A stretch of 64,000 nt of DNA from Symbiodinium natans (lineage: Eukaryota; Sar; Dinophyceae; Suessiales; Symbiodiniaceae): assembly GCA_905221605.1 (NCBI GenBank), contig CAJNDS010000495.1, forward strand, positions 61,440 to 125,439. The letters are read 5' to 3'. Positions 10,541 through 20,963 of the stretch are shown in pieces (position 1 is the stretch's first letter; each line of letters begins with the position of its first letter). A program made the position numbers and the translations under genes. Under the pieces are notes generated by a model that was not told where the DNA came from, made no database searches, and worked only from the letters and a program-made list of their open reading frames with translations.

Positions 10541-12111
10541 CTAACTTCCTGAAACCTGCTGTGTAACCCAGAAGCTCAACCCCAAAGTTAGAATCCGAAG
10601 CTGTACTTCCATCTGGGAGCGGAAGGCATTGGCCTGCAGCTCTGCTGCGTGTAAATAGGCATCGAACGCTGCCCGAAGCGGCCACCAGCTGCTGTCAAGG
10701 TCTGCAAGGATTTGCCGCTGAGCGTACCTCACTGTTGCAAAAAAACAACGAAAAAGGTCGCTTTCCAGCACCATGAACAGAGTGAGCCAACTCCTGCTAC
10801 TGCTGCTGGCAATACAACTCTTGCATAGTACCAGTACTGTCTTAAGCTTCTTACGGATTGAGGAAGCCCACTCCCGGCAAGTCTCTCTGCACGATACAAT
10901 ACTACATGTGTGGGCACAGACGAATCCGAGAACTCGACGGCACTGGAAAACATTTGGGTGTCGGCTGCTTCTTCAAGTCGGCGTGGTTGTTCAGGGTCCG
11001 GCTCGGACCGTCGGCCATCTTGACTAAAGGAAGACCGATGGGTAAGAGTATACTGTATACCTCAAATATGCAAAAGTATACCGGAAACTCTTGGCCCTTG
11101 CAGTGCTCCTCATGACATCCCAGGTACTGTTCCAAGCGAGAAAGCTGGCGACCAATGGCGGATAGAGCTTGGTTGTACTTGCCCTGAGCATCTTGACTGA
11201 TCCGGTTCTGACGTTCCTGCGACTGTCGAATAGAGGCAGGGCTGCAGAGACTTGTCACACGGCTGATACAAAAGTGTTGTTAACGGTTAGCTCACATCAC
11301 TGGCTTTGAATTCTCGTGACCCCATCTAGCATGTCTTGACATGCTGATGAAGTCGCTGTATTGTGAGACTGAGACTTTCTAGCCCGAGAGACCCCGCGAG
11401 CTCGAGCTCCACAGGAACTGAGGGTTTAGGGTTTAGGGTTTAGGGTTTAGGGTTTAGTGGATAGTTTCCTGTTCTAGCTTGGCTGCAAAGCAGCTGCGAA
11501 CGAGGAGTGGCCCCAAGGGAAGCAAGGCGTGGTTCATAAGATTTGGTTGCGTGGGCCCAAAGCTCTATGCCTCTATGCTCTCCGCAAAGTGCGACAGAGG
11601 ATTAAAGCATGCAGAATGTCCCCAGCTAGGATCCCCCTGAGACAGCGGCAAGAATGCAGGCCCACTGGGTTAGCATAAGGATTCAGCATCTGCTTTTTGG
11701 GACTTTGGGCCCTAAGTGTTTTTCTGATCTCGAAGTTGGCATCCTTGTTCAACTGGGCTGGGCTGAGTGAGGCTACATTGCGGCTGAGAATGGAGCCTCC
11801 CTCACCTACTCCTCGCAAAGGTAAGCACCGCTCCACATCTTCCTTTCCTTCTCACAGGCATTTGCGCACAGCCCTTTTAGACATTTCAGACTACGCATTT
11901 GACGTTGCGTTTGGAGGACGTCGTGTGCACATCAGGGAAACCGATCCTTGGACCGCGTGGCACGATGCTCGTAGACGCCCAGCAGGTAATTGCGAGACCG
12001 CGCGAGCTGTTGCATGGCCGCCGCTGCCTCTGCTGTGCGCTGCGAGACCGCATTCTTCTGGCTCAGCTTGTGCTTTGCATTCGCATTCTTCAGGGCGTTG
12101 TGCAGGAGATC
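10541..12111 (-). CDS. Three exons of a coiled-coil protein gene
   Basis: Exon A 12111-11977 follows acceptor CTTCATGCTGAACCAAG and encodes 45 residues of clear coiled-coil type (ALKNANAKHKLSQKNAV, TAEAAAAMQQLARSRN), ending at donor GGC|GTCTAC. Exon B 11216-11117, after GACAGTCGCAG, encodes QNRISQDAQGKYNQALSAI and LSRLEQYLG, ending at GGAT|GTCATG. Exon C 10731-10541, after CCTTTTTCGTTGTTTTTTTGCAACAG, encodes YAQRQILADLDSSWWPLRAAF and a Gln/Ala-rich helix to a stop. Phases are 0 at A-B and 1 at B-C, so the frame is continuous. Role unknown; probably a structural or scaffolding helix bundle. Further 5' exons are expected, and the exon at 12649-12802 is a candidate. Confidence 0.6.
11421..11457 (+). 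repeat. Short perfect TTTAGGG array
   Basis: Five perfect GGTTTAG units, inside the predicted 760-bp intron between exons A and B of the coiled-coil gene. Confidence 0.9.
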
Positions 12112-12648
12112 CTTGGTTCAGCATGAAGCTATCAGTAACAAAAGCCATGCAATGAAAGCCCAAGGGTACAGGCATCACTGAACGATGATGTTACATTTTT
12201 CTTACCATTACACTACTACCACCACCACCACTGCCCTGCGCGCTAAAACAATGTGTATAATGAGGCAGCATGCAGCGAGCTTGCTGTATGTGGGCTCGCA
12301 AAATCATACCCAGGTGAGCCGTTGCAATTACGAAATGGTTACCCAGCACACAGCTGTAGCCGATGATGATTATCATCGCAGGTATGCGGTTTGGTACGAT
12401 GCCCTTTGGGAGCCGGCGCATCCGATACAAAACGCCTCCTGGGCAGCCAGAGTTTCTTAGCGCAACAAGCCAGAGAGCACTACCGCTGTTCACGCACAGA
12501 GAGAGCCGAGAACTGTTGCGAGCCTTAGAGGTGAAAGGAAGGGAGCGTCCAAGCTGGGCTTGTCTTGCCACGCTAGGGAGTTTTTTCCCGGCTGCAACTA
12601 TGGACCTTCTAAACGACTACGCACATTACTACTACGACGGCTCTGCAC

Positions 12649-12802
12649 TGAGGGCCCAAAGCATCCAAACATGAAAAAGTGGTTGAAGATGTTCCAGGCT
12701 TGGAATTTGGTCCCGGGCGCCGTTCGGTCCGAAAGGAAGCGCAAGGCCGTGGCATTCGGGCTGAAGTCGCCGTCTGCACACTTGAAGTGGTCGATGGCAC
12801 GC
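12649..12802 (-). CDS. Internal exon, unknown protein
   Basis: The acceptor AAGCTGCTCCTAAAG precedes 12802. The frame RAIDHFKCADGDFSPNATAL continues through FQAWNIFNHFFMFGCFGPS to a donor TCA|GTGCAG at 12649, giving 1 + 51 codons. Aromatic-rich, protein-like and on the same strand as the coiled-coil exons 540 bp downstream; it may be an upstream exon of that gene, but the intervening exon(s) were not resolved. Confidence 0.5.
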
Positions 12803-12924
12803 CTTTAGGAGCAGCTTGTTTAGCTCATGGGAATTGCTTAGGGCAGCTGGGAGTGCAATAAGGATACATAAGGATTTCGATCCTGATCAGTATACCACCC
12901 TCTATTCAGGAAATGACTTTTGGT

Positions 12925-13313
12925 GAGCTCTTCAGGGTGCATGATTGGTTTGAGTGGGTGTCCATTCTATATGTCTTGCCCTTCTGGCTCTCGAAGCCCA
13001 ATGCATGACCAACCTCACGACGCTAGACATGCTCCGAGGTTCCCACCAATTCTATCGGACGCCTTTCATCGTTTGGAACGAGAATCAGGATTTTCAAAAG
13101 CCCGTGCCATGTTGGCAAACACATCAAATTCCTTCCCGACTAGCGCTTGGCCTTGACAGCAGGTCGTATCCAGCAAACGGAATTCACAAACCGGACGTTG
13201 AAATGTTGGGCCGAGGAACTCTAAAACACAGGCGGCCATCTTCCAGCTCAAACCCGAACGTACCTATTACCAGCTCAACTCCCTTCATCGCAACTACCCC
13301 CAGCCCTCACTGA
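12925..13313 (+). CDS. Possible exon(s), unknown
   Basis: Two adjoining plus frames look coding: LFRVHDWFEWVSILYVLPFW at about 12930-13005, then after a frame change TNLTTLDMLRGSHQFYRTPF at 13005-13313 to TGA. A third frame also looks plausible over part of this. Either a degraded gene or a short-intron gene; no clear splice pair. Confidence 0.25.
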
Positions 13314-13554
13314 CAAACAATTGTGAGTCCTGAAACGTCCTGAATCTCAACTTGAAAGTCGAATCCCTAAACAGGCGGCTGTTGAAACGTCACGCGCGTT
13401 ACTGATGGCGATTCTGGAATACTGAGCCCATGGCCGCAGGATAGAAGCTAAACAATAAACTGTAGCGTACCAAAGAATACGACAGTACACCGTACTGCAT
13501 CGATAGTGCAGTATAGTATGTTAAGCTTGTGTTTTTCTTGGTTGCTGAACACCG

Positions 13555-13777
13555 AAATCAGGCGCAGGAAGGCTTCCCGTCCAGTCTGATCGAGTCCCAC
13601 GGCCAGGCGCTTCATCTCGCCAAAACTCCTAGTGTCTTGCAGCTAGGCACCATCATGCTCAAGAGAGCTCTATGGGTTCAGGCGGATTTGGTCCTCTACG
13701 GCAGGCTTCTTTGGGCTCCAAGGGCGCGCAGAAAACCAAATTATTTTACTTCGAACATCCCCACCCTCTCTGGGTAG
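13555..13777 (+). CDS. Possible exon, unknown
   Basis: A plus frame after a possible acceptor CACCGAAATCAG encodes AQEGFPSSLIESHGQALHLA and LQLGTIMLKRALWVQADLVL to TAG at 13777. Mixed amphipathic composition; the stop lies at the start of the 27-bp tandem repeat. Confidence 0.28.
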
Positions 13778-13978
13778 AGATACTCTGGGGTTGGGCACTC
13801 TAGGGACACTCTGGGGTTGGGCACTCTAGGGACACTCTGGGGTTGGGCACTCTAGGGACACTCTGGGTTGGGCACTCCAGGGACACTCTGGGTTGGGCAC
13901 TCCAGGGATTTGGGCACTTTAGGGACACTCTGCCGTTGGGAGCTCCAGGGAGACTCTGGCGTTGGGCACTCCAGGCAT
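13777..13978 (+). repeat. 27-bp minisatellite
   Basis: About seven copies of GACACTCTGGGGTTGGGCACTCTAGG, drifting in length from 25 to 27 bp and sequence towards the right, ending just before a TTTAGGG array. Confidence 0.92.
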
Positions 13979-13989
13979 GAGCGAGGAGT

Positions 13990-14034
13990 AGTTTAGGGTT
14001 TAGGGTTTAGGGTTTAGGGTTTAGGGTTTAGGGT
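13990..14034 (+). repeat. Six perfect TTTAGGG units
   Basis: Perfect telomere-type array between the 27-bp minisatellite and the kinase-like exon. Confidence 0.95.
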
Positions 14035-14112
14035 TCAAGAGTTGAGTTTAAAATCGAACAACCCCACACCGAGGGTGGGGAAAAACCCTAAGACCTGCAA
14101 GCTTCTGCAAAC

Positions 14113-14222
14113 CTCTTTGGGTGTCTTTGTCTTCTCACGTCGCCGAAGCTCCGGTGCATCCCAGCCTGCAGCTCCACGAGCTCCTGAAATGACGGAACGA
14201 TGCTCAACCGGGATGTTTTCTG
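14113..14222 (-). CDS. Protein-kinase activation-segment exon (putative)
   Basis: The acceptor CTATGTTTGTAG and donor AAAGAG|GTTTGCAG bound 110 bp encoding ENIPVEHRSVISGARGAAGW then DAPELRRREKTKTPKE. The core GARGAAGWDAPEL matches kinase subdomain VIII (Gly-Thr-x-Gly-Trp-x-Ala-Pro-Glu), best known in this form from IRE1-like and related kinases, where a variable stretch then leads to a D-x-(F/Y)-S-L-G motif. Only this exon is seen; the HRD and DFG motifs upstream and the DxxSLG motif downstream were not found. Boundaries are well supported, the family call moderately. Confidence 0.5.
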
Positions 14223-14760
14223 CTACAAACATAGCTTATAATCCCTGTTCCCCTAGGAAGACAAAAGGATCCTTTTTGTTCATATATAAGAAAGCCCATA
14301 ACCCAAAAAGTAAAAAGGATCCCTAACACTGATCTAGATAAGTGCACAACTTTTGTTGCCACCCATCCCGCAGTCGAAGTGCACTACAGGGTAACAATCA
14401 CATCACCACGTTGAGGTTGACTGAGTTGCAAATCCCGATATGAGCTGGTCTGTTACCACCAAGACCGCAATCCCCAACACACAAGCCTCTTACTATACTT
14501 GAAACATCAAGCTCGATCTCAGGTTTTTTAAAGTGCATACAACTTAGGGCTAAGGCTTTAAGGTCGAGGGTTTAGGGACAGTGCAACATTACAACAGTAC
14601 AGAGACAGACAGCAAGAGAGAGAGAGAGAGAGAGCGTCAAGTTAGACACGGGAGAGCCACTTCACGGGCTCAAAGAAGTCCATCCCGACTCTCCTACTAC
14701 TCCTACTCCTATAAAACCTCAGTACTAACTACGAAGTACTAGTTACTAAGTGCTAGTTGC
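14223..14760. other. Intergenic or intronic stretch with (GA)n
   Basis: No exon seen. Contains a short (GA)10-like run near 14610-14635 and scattered TTTAGGG remnants around 14550-14575. Confidence 0.5.
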
Positions 14761-14763
14761 GAA

Positions 14764-14764
14764 T

Positions 14765-14824
<60 letters not shown>

Positions 14825-14834
14825 CACTACTACT
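14764..14834 (+). repeat. (CTA)n microsatellite
   Basis: About 23 CTA triplets with one CAC interruption, running straight into the GTT-rich tract. Confidence 0.97.
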
Positions 14835-15783
14835 TTTTGTTGTTTGTTGTTTGTTGTTTGTTGTTTGATGTTTGTTGTTTGTTGTTTGTTGTTTGCTGTT
14901 TGTTGTTTGTTGTTTGTTGCTTGTTGCTTGTTGTTTGTCGCTTGTTGTTTGTCGTTGTTTGTCGTTGTTTGTCGTTGTTTGTTGTTGTTTGCTGTTGTTT
15001 GTTGTTGTTTGTTGTTGTTTGTTGTTGTTTGTTGTTGTTTGTTGTTGTTTGTTGTTGTTTGTTGTTGTTTGTTGTTGTTTGTTGCTGTTTGTTGTTGTTG
15101 GTTGTTTGTTGTTGTTGGTTGTTTGTTGTTGTTTGTTTGTTGTTGTTGTTGTTGTTTGTTGGTTGTTGTTTGTTGGTTGTTGTTTGTTGTTTGTTGGTTG
15201 GTGTTTCGTGTTTGTTGTTTGTCGTTTGTGGTTTATTGTTTGTTGTTTGTTGTTTGTTGTTGATTGTTGTTGTTTGTTGTTGTTTGTTGTTGCTTGTTGT
15301 TGCTTGTTGTTGCTTGTTGTTGTTTGTTGTTGTTTGTTGTTGTTTGTTGTTGTTTGTTGTTGCTTGTTGTTGCTTGTTGTTGTTTGTTGTTGTTTGTTGT
15401 TGTTTGTTGTTGGTTGCTCTTTCTTGTTGTTGCTTTTTGTTGCTTGTTGCTGCTTGTTGTTGCGTGTTGTTGCTTGTTGTTGCTTGTTGTTGCTTGTTGT
15501 TGCTTGTTGTTGTTTGTTGTTGTTTGTTGTTGTTTGTTGTTGTTTGTTGTTGTTTGTTGTTGTTTGTTGTTGTTTGTTGTTGTTTGTTGCTGTTTGTTGT
15601 TGTTGGTTGTTTGTTGTTGTTGGTTGTTTGTTGTTGTTTGTTTGTTGTTGTTTGTTTGTTGTTGTTTGTTGGTTGTTGTTTGTTGGCTGTTGTTTGTTGT
15701 TTGTTGGTTGGTGTTTGGTGTTTGTTGTTTGTCGTTTGTGGTTTCTTGTTTGTTGTTTGTTGTTGGTTGTTGTTGTTGTTGTT
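14835..15783 (+). repeat. GTT/GTTT microsatellite with 510-bp higher-order duplication
   Basis: About 950 bp of TGTTGTTTG-type units. Landmark substitutions recur with a period of 510 bp: the block GGTTGGTGTTTCGTG at about 15196 is repeated as GGTTGGTGTTTGGTG at about 15706, and both are followed by GTCGTTTGTGGTTT. Poly-N/Q/T and poly-C/L/V frames through the tract are artefacts. Confidence 0.93.
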
Positions 15784-15911
15784 GGCTCCGACCAGCTGTA
15801 AACGCGCGTTTTGCACATGCCGATTCCATCGGTATTTAGAGTGTTTTCGGTGCTTGACATGCCGAAAACACCACTGCCAGCGGTGACTTCGCCGCTGCGA
15901 ATTCCGCCATG

Positions 15912-16024
15912 ACCACAGCATCCATGTCCGCACGATGAGAACGTCCGTGTTGCCAGTGCGCGCGAATGGCCAGAGCATCCATGTCCGCACGATGAGAACG
16001 TCGGTGTTGCTAGTGCGTGCGAAT
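15912..16024 (+). repeat. 57-bp tandem duplication
   Basis: The block GCATCCATGTCCGCACGATG...GTGCG(C/T)GCGAAT occurs at 15918 and 15975 with a few substitutions. The period is a multiple of three, and on the minus strand each copy reads ATxTFSSCGHGC, but no wider gene support exists. Confidence 0.85.
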
Positions 16025-16189
16025 CCACGCCTTATGGTTTAACACTTTCGGGTCTACCATGGAAACTTTCTCGGTTCAGGGTCTGGATCCCACAGATTGT
16101 GTCCAGCGTGGTTGACGAACATCGCCCGGTGATGCGTCTGAGACAAAGCCTGTGCAGTATACGACGGCGCAAACCCTTTCTTAAACCCC

Positions 16190-16556
16190 AAAACCCAGAA
16201 ATCCCAACAAAATATATTTCCAAAATAGACCTGCAAATGCCATGTACCCCAAAATACCTCGACATCCCACACAAAAACACCACGAAATCCCAAAAAGACC
16301 CAAAAGCACATAAACCAAAGCATCCAAAACCCCAAAACCCATAAATCCTAACAAAATATATTTCCAAAATAGACCTGCAAATGCCATGTACCCTAAAATA
16401 CCCCGAAATCCCACACAAAGATACCACGAAATCCCAAAAAGACCCAAATTGTGTAAATCAAAGCATCCTAAACCCCAAAACCCATAAATCCCAACAAAAT
16501 ATATTTTCAAAATAGACCTGAAAATTGCATCCACCCCAAAATACCTCAAAATTCCA
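16190..16556 (+). repeat. 144-bp tandem repeat, about 2.5 copies
   Basis: Units begin AACAAAATATATTTYCAAAA at 16206, 16350 and 16493. Period 144 then 143 bp, about 90% identical; A/C-rich on plus. On minus the first two units are in frame and give 48-residue aromatic/hydrophobic repeats (GLFWKYILLG), but these look like repeat translation rather than a gene. Confidence 0.92.
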
Positions 16557-17097
16557 TGGTTTATATATCCGGTTGAGGGCTGTGAGAGTTGTCAAGTCTG
16601 AGGGCTGTTAAATTTCAGGGCTGGTTATGTTTGAGAGCTGTTGTGGTTTAGGTTCTCTGTCTCAAAATGAGCATTATGCTCTCTTTAGTATATTTTCTTA
16701 AATCAGGCAGTCGCCTCAACCGCCCACCACCAGCCCACCCAAGCCACCAGCACCGGACACCAACAACCAATGCAAAGCAACAGCCGCATATGTCGGCGTG
16801 TGCTGTTTCTTCCACGCAGACCACATGTTTTCGGCTCCGCATATACCAAAACCAAAAAAAAGCTTCAAAACGCAAAAACCCGTGCAGCAGACGCATCGCG
16901 CGAAACGCGAGTTTTTGACGCCGGGAGGGGGGGGGGGGGGCGCGCATTGATATAGCAATGGCCTGTGCACGAAAAAAATAGCCTCTTTATCACCGCGTGC
17001 TGTTTGTCCCACGCAGGCCACGTTGTTTTTCACTTCCTCGACAAAGACACGAAACAGGCACATGCCTACCGCCTGCGCGCGCGCGCGCGTTAACAGG
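16557..17097. other. Stretch without supported gene
   Basis: Short competing frames on both strands and a G14 run at about 16926-16940; a near-duplicate of the phrase GTGCTGTTT(C/G)T...CCACGCAG occurs at 16800 and 16997. No exon called. Confidence 0.4.
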
Positions 17098-17175
17098 TCG
17101 TCGTCGTCGTCGTCGTCGTCGTGGTCGTCGTCGTCGTCGTCCTCGTCGTCGTCGTCGTCGTTGTGGTTGTGGTTG
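17098..17175 (+). repeat. (GTC)n microsatellite
   Basis: About 22 GTC triplets with CTC/GGT interruptions, preceded by (GC)6. Confidence 0.95.
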
Positions 17176-17365
17176 TGTGTAGATTTACGATATCCTCAAA
17201 CGTGTCCCAACTCTCCGACATTTTTCAAACTCCCCAACGCTAGAACACTAGAGCAATCCTCATGAGGAGCCCGCTTCCTCATGCTTGGGCTTTGCCATCG
17301 TTTTCAGCTCGTCAATGGCCTCAAGGACTGTGTCCACCTGCAGACTGGTGACCGCTTGTTTTTTG

Positions 17366-17403
17366 TTTTTTTTTTTTTTTTTTTTTGGGGGTGGGGGGGG
17401 GGG
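17366..17403. repeat. T21-G5-T-G11 homopolymer junction
   Basis: PolyT directly followed by polyG; the reverse complement of the polyC-polyA junctions at 2167 and 29986. A C14 run follows at 17467-17480. Confidence 0.93.
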
Positions 17404-17744
17404 AATTGTTCCCAGGAAGAGACTGAGCCGCACTCACAGGATGTAGGGTTTGGATTGCTTGGAGTGCCCCCCCCCCCCCCCATGCTTACATTGTTACACC
17501 GCCTTCTCCTGTGAGCAAGATTGTAAGGGGCAAGCCTGATGCATGCCTCGGCTCCCCACATATCCAAACAAAAGATACACCGTGTCCTAGGAGTGTACAA
17601 TGGAAATTCTGGGGCCAAAACAAATTCGCAGAGCCCTAACGCTCTACAGCTCGAGGTTGTTGCTTCGATACGAGGAGAGTAGACGACAGCAGTCAACACG
17701 GACTAATTACTGTACCATGCCCGGGATGGGTGCCTCAGTCTATT

Positions 17745-17929
17745 CTATTCCGTTGTGGTGTCCAGGTCTTTTGCTCTTATCTCCTGCAATGTTTGGCTTG
17801 CGGTCCAAGCCTTATCACTGACCAGACCGTTGTAGTACTCTGTCAGGAGGTCAACATTTGTGTCGATGACTTTGACAGCGCCCTCAAGGGATGTCAAGAT
17901 GGCCTCGTCTCCGTCCTGAAACACGTGAG
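17745..17929 (-). CDS. Exon of unknown acidic protein
   Basis: The acceptor TTTTTGTTTCAG (a second possible AG lies 14 bases on) precedes a 61-codon frame containing FQDGDEAILTSLEGAVKVID and DLLTEYYNGLVSDKAW, ending TLQEIRAKDLDTTTE and TAG at 17745. Helical and acidic. No donor was seen, so it is taken as a terminal exon. No family recognised. Confidence 0.55.
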
Positions 17930-18349
17930 CTGAAACAAAAAGGCTGGGAGAAGACATGTGATCCAAAGTCCCGACCCGTAAATTCGGAATCATCTTATTC
18001 GCCCGCCCCCCTCCCTCAGTCACAAATCGGTACCCAGAGTTGGTGCTGAATGACCGGAAACCAGAACGGCAGAATCGGAAGCCAGACAGAATCCTAAACC
18101 AAACGGCCTGTTCGGAACCTAAACGGCAGAATCGGAAAGCTTTTGTGCAACAGCCCCAAAACCAGCTTCTTAAGGTATAGTACTCGGCAGCTAGCTTCTT
18201 ACTTAGAGGCGTGGTGCCAAAACGTAAGAAGGTAGTGCTTCTTGGCCGCAAGAACAAACAGTACTTTCCATTGAGATACATGCTCACATGTCAACTCCCC
18301 TGCAACCAGAACAGCAAGCGGAAGTCCTAACCTCCAAACCAGGATGCAG

Positions 18350-18760
18350 GGAAGCTCTGGTAGCATGCCGGCTCTTCTCTGGACAGACATGGATATGCTG
18401 GAGACTGGATGCTGAGCTAACATCGGCATGGACCCTGTCCGGATGCTCTGGATGAAGTGATGCTCTGGCAGCGTGGACGTCAGCATTAGTCCGGCATGGC
18501 TGCTCTGGGGACTGGATGGTCTGGTAGCACGGACATGAGCAGCATTCATTCTCAGGGGGGACGGATGCTCTCGTAGCATGGATGTTTGGCATGTGTCCGG
18601 CATGGATACTCAGGGGCTAGCTGCTCTGGGTGATGGATGCTCTGGTAGCATGGACCTGGTCCGGCATGGACCGAGGTTTGGGATGTTAAGGGGCATGGAT
18701 GCTCTGGGAAATGGAAGCTCAGGATGCCTGGACGGATGTTCTGCGCAATGCATGTTTCTG
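18350..18760 (+). repeat. Degenerate minisatellite (GGATGCTCTGGTAGCATGGA type)
   Basis: Phrases GATGCTCTGG, TAGCATGGAC and GTCCGGCATGG recur at irregular 45-110 bp spacing, e.g. TGGTAGCA at about 18360, 18530, 18645 and GTCCGGCATGG at about 18490, 18597, 18660. Minus and plus frames here are repeat translations. Confidence 0.7.
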
Positions 18761-18903
18761 ATATACCGTGGCTTCTGACTCGCAGTTTCTAGTGTATGCT
18801 GATTCGCCGTGGTCTCCTTCTTATCCAAGATATTGGGCTCTTGAGCATCTTACTACTGGAACCATATTACTATTGTCCACGGCTTGAAATGCTCAAAGGA
18901 TCT

Positions 18904-19030
18904 CTAAGGTATGGGAGCGGATTGTAAGGCCCATGTAAGCAGCCCCGATTTCAGCCAGATCAAAGACCCTGTGCTCCTCAACAGCAGACCGGACACAATG
19001 GAGATCGCACCAAATGCGCGCCATGGCTGC
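18904..19030 (-). CDS. Possible exon, unknown
   Basis: After acceptor-like TACCAAGGATCACGCAG, the frame MARIWCDLHCVRSAVEEHRV then FDLAEIGAAYMGLTIRSHTL runs to TGA near 18904. Protein-like and amphipathic, but other frames on this strand are also open, so the call is tentative. Confidence 0.35.
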
Positions 19031-19326
19031 GTGATCCTTGGTAGAAGGCCCAGAGAATTAACTCGGCACAGGTCGACAGGTGGTGCCAGATGAGGAATGC
19101 CTGCTCAAAACCATGAATCAAAACATGCAAGAAGGACTCACCATGACTCGCCCGTTTGGATACAGGGCCTCCCACTCTTCTCAACTAAGGGGGATGGTGC
19201 TTTCGACCAAAGGCATCAAAGCCGTAAACGAAAGGAACCCTGGATTCTGATGGTTTGCTTCGACCTGTAGTAACTATCGTATACTATAGTAAGTATACTA
19301 AAGTAACTATAGTACTGTCTGGTATA

Positions 19327-19521
19327 TTATAAGGTTGGCGAACTCGCTAACTCGTTCAGTACAGACTGCAAGTTGCACAGTGCGGATTTGGAGCAGGACT
19401 GAGCGATCCATCTCAAGCCATCCCACATTTTTGGATTTTGAAATCCAAGATCTTCAAATACTTTCACCGCTGGCAGCCACGCAGCACTAGCGTCACTAGC
19501 GACATCCTCTAGACTCCTCAA
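19327..19521 (-). CDS. Possible exon, unknown
   Basis: An open minus frame with protein-like, helical composition (RSLEDVASDASAAWLPAVKV, MWDGLRWIAQSCSKSALCNL) ending in a stop at 19327. Candidate acceptors (GAG, TAG) lie at 19510-19520. It is on the same strand as the well-supported exon at 20411 and may belong to that gene. Confidence 0.38.
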   Translation of the reverse strand: MRSLEDVASDASAAWLPAVKVFEDLGFQNPKMWDGLRWIAQSCSKSALCNLQSVLNELASSPTL

Positions 19522-20183
19522 CCCCGATGGCTCTCTCTGATTTAGGGCTCACAGGGATGCTCAGGGTTCCCTGGTATGCTGGGCAACAAACTAAGGTGGG
19601 AAGAAAACGCATCACCCAAGAACAAAACGCGCTGCCCCCCGCTCTCACGGGAGTTCACGCAAAGCAACTCCGTTGCAATCCTGCTGATCATCCTCCTTGC
19701 AGCGCTGGCGCAGAGTAAGCTTTACGCTTCCAAGACCAAGGCAACATGCATGGGGGGTTGTTGTCAGCCCCATAGGGTCGTAGGAAAGCACAAGCCACAA
19801 CTGCCTCTCATGTGGAACCGTCCTTATAGTTCCTCTGCGTCACCATCTTTAAGATCTGCACGCCGGAGTCTATCCCCTCAGCTGGCCAAGCCTACGCCCC
19901 TACGCTATGAAGTCATCCTGCTATTCTGGAGTCTGTTTTCCAAGGTCTACTGCCCGGTCCCACAGGCTTTTCCCGGGCCCGCTGACCGCCACTCTGCAAG
20001 CAAGGCGCGAGCTGCGTTCCTTTTACAACATTCTCGCAGATACTTTTAGGTTCTCCTTCCTGCCAGGGAAGAAGGACAAAGAGCTTGCAAAGCCGAGCCC
20101 AGTGGAGGTGACGTGGATTGCCAGCTTCGGAGTTTTCAAGGCCACGCTTCGTATTAACTTTACGGCTGGGGACAGGGGTGTGC

Positions 20184-20227
20184 GGACTGTATGGACTGTA
20201 TGGACTGTATGGACTGTATGGACTGTC
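20184..20227 (+). repeat. 9-bp tandem repeat GGACTGTAT
   Basis: Nearly five perfect copies. It gives V-W-T repeats in one frame. Confidence 0.97.
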
Positions 20228-20410
20228 GACAGAGATTGTGCACAACCACGACGACTCTGAGGAAAAGTGTTGAGGGTCGCAAGCCCGATCCTGAGGAAAC
20301 TTGAGTGCAACTTGGACTCGCCTGTCACTATGGTCTACCGACCTTGAGCATCCACTCCCATGCTTCAGCTGCTACAGCTGGACTTAAGAGTTTAAGAGCG
20401 CTCCCCCAAC

Positions 20411-20550
20411 CTTCGTGCCGAGGCCCATCGGGGCTGTAATCACATCCGGAATGAGTTTACAGGTGAAGTCGAGACCAAAGAACGCTGCGTTCGATCCGAG
20501 TTTGACATAGTCCTGGTGTTGCTCCTCAGCTCGGCAGCTCGGATAGAAAT
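20411..20550 (-). CDS. Internal exon, unknown protein
   Basis: The acceptor ATGACTAGCCAAG and donor ACGAAG|GTTGGG bound 140 bp (2 + 46 codons). The translation is strongly protein-like: FYPSCRAEEQHQDYVKLGSN, then AAFFGLDFTCKLIPDVITAP and MGLGTK. I do not recognise the family. It carries no start and was found by reading for splice sites, so its neighbours in the same transcript are uncertain; 19327-19521 is a candidate 3' exon. Confidence 0.62.
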
Positions 20551-20960
20551 CTTGGCTAGTCATTGGGCTCTGTTCAATCTTCGTGTTCCCGGAGTCAGCC
20601 GAAACGCGCGGCAGTACTTAGGTGACGCCTCATGCGGAAAAAAGGAATAAATACCAGGCACCTACACAAAGCTTGGGTCTAGCTCCGAACGAACAAAACT
20701 GGCAACTTTTGCTAGCGCATGAAGCTTTGCGCGTGAAGCATCCAACCACAGGCAGCCTAGTAAAAGTTATCTACCGGTATGGCCTAAGCATCACTTAAGT
20801 GCTATTCCGCTAGCGCCACCGCTAGCGCGGAGCTAGAGCGCTTTTCCAATGCAATTTTTCCTGCAATAATTCGCCTCGGCTTCCTGCCGAGAAGCGTCTG
20901 GAACAAGCAGACCCGGATCGGGCCTCTTTCCCCCTAACCCAACCCTTCCCCCCCACCAGC
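20551..20960. other. No supported gene
   Basis: Contains several copies of the hexamer GCTAGC/GCTAGCGC around 20712-20830 but no convincing exon. Confidence 0.4.
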
Positions 20961-20963
20961 GGG

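Noticed and set aside
14739-16028. 429-codon Asn/Gln/Thr-rich frame and several poly-C/L/V frames
   Set aside because: They are translations of the GTT/GTTT microsatellite in all six frames; every frame is open because the repeat lacks stops.
19907-20260. Plus-strand frame ELRSFYNILADTFRFSFLPG and its antisense KLIRSVALKTPKLAIHVTST
   Set aside because: Both strands give equally protein-like translations in the mirrored frame; without a decisive splice site neither was called.
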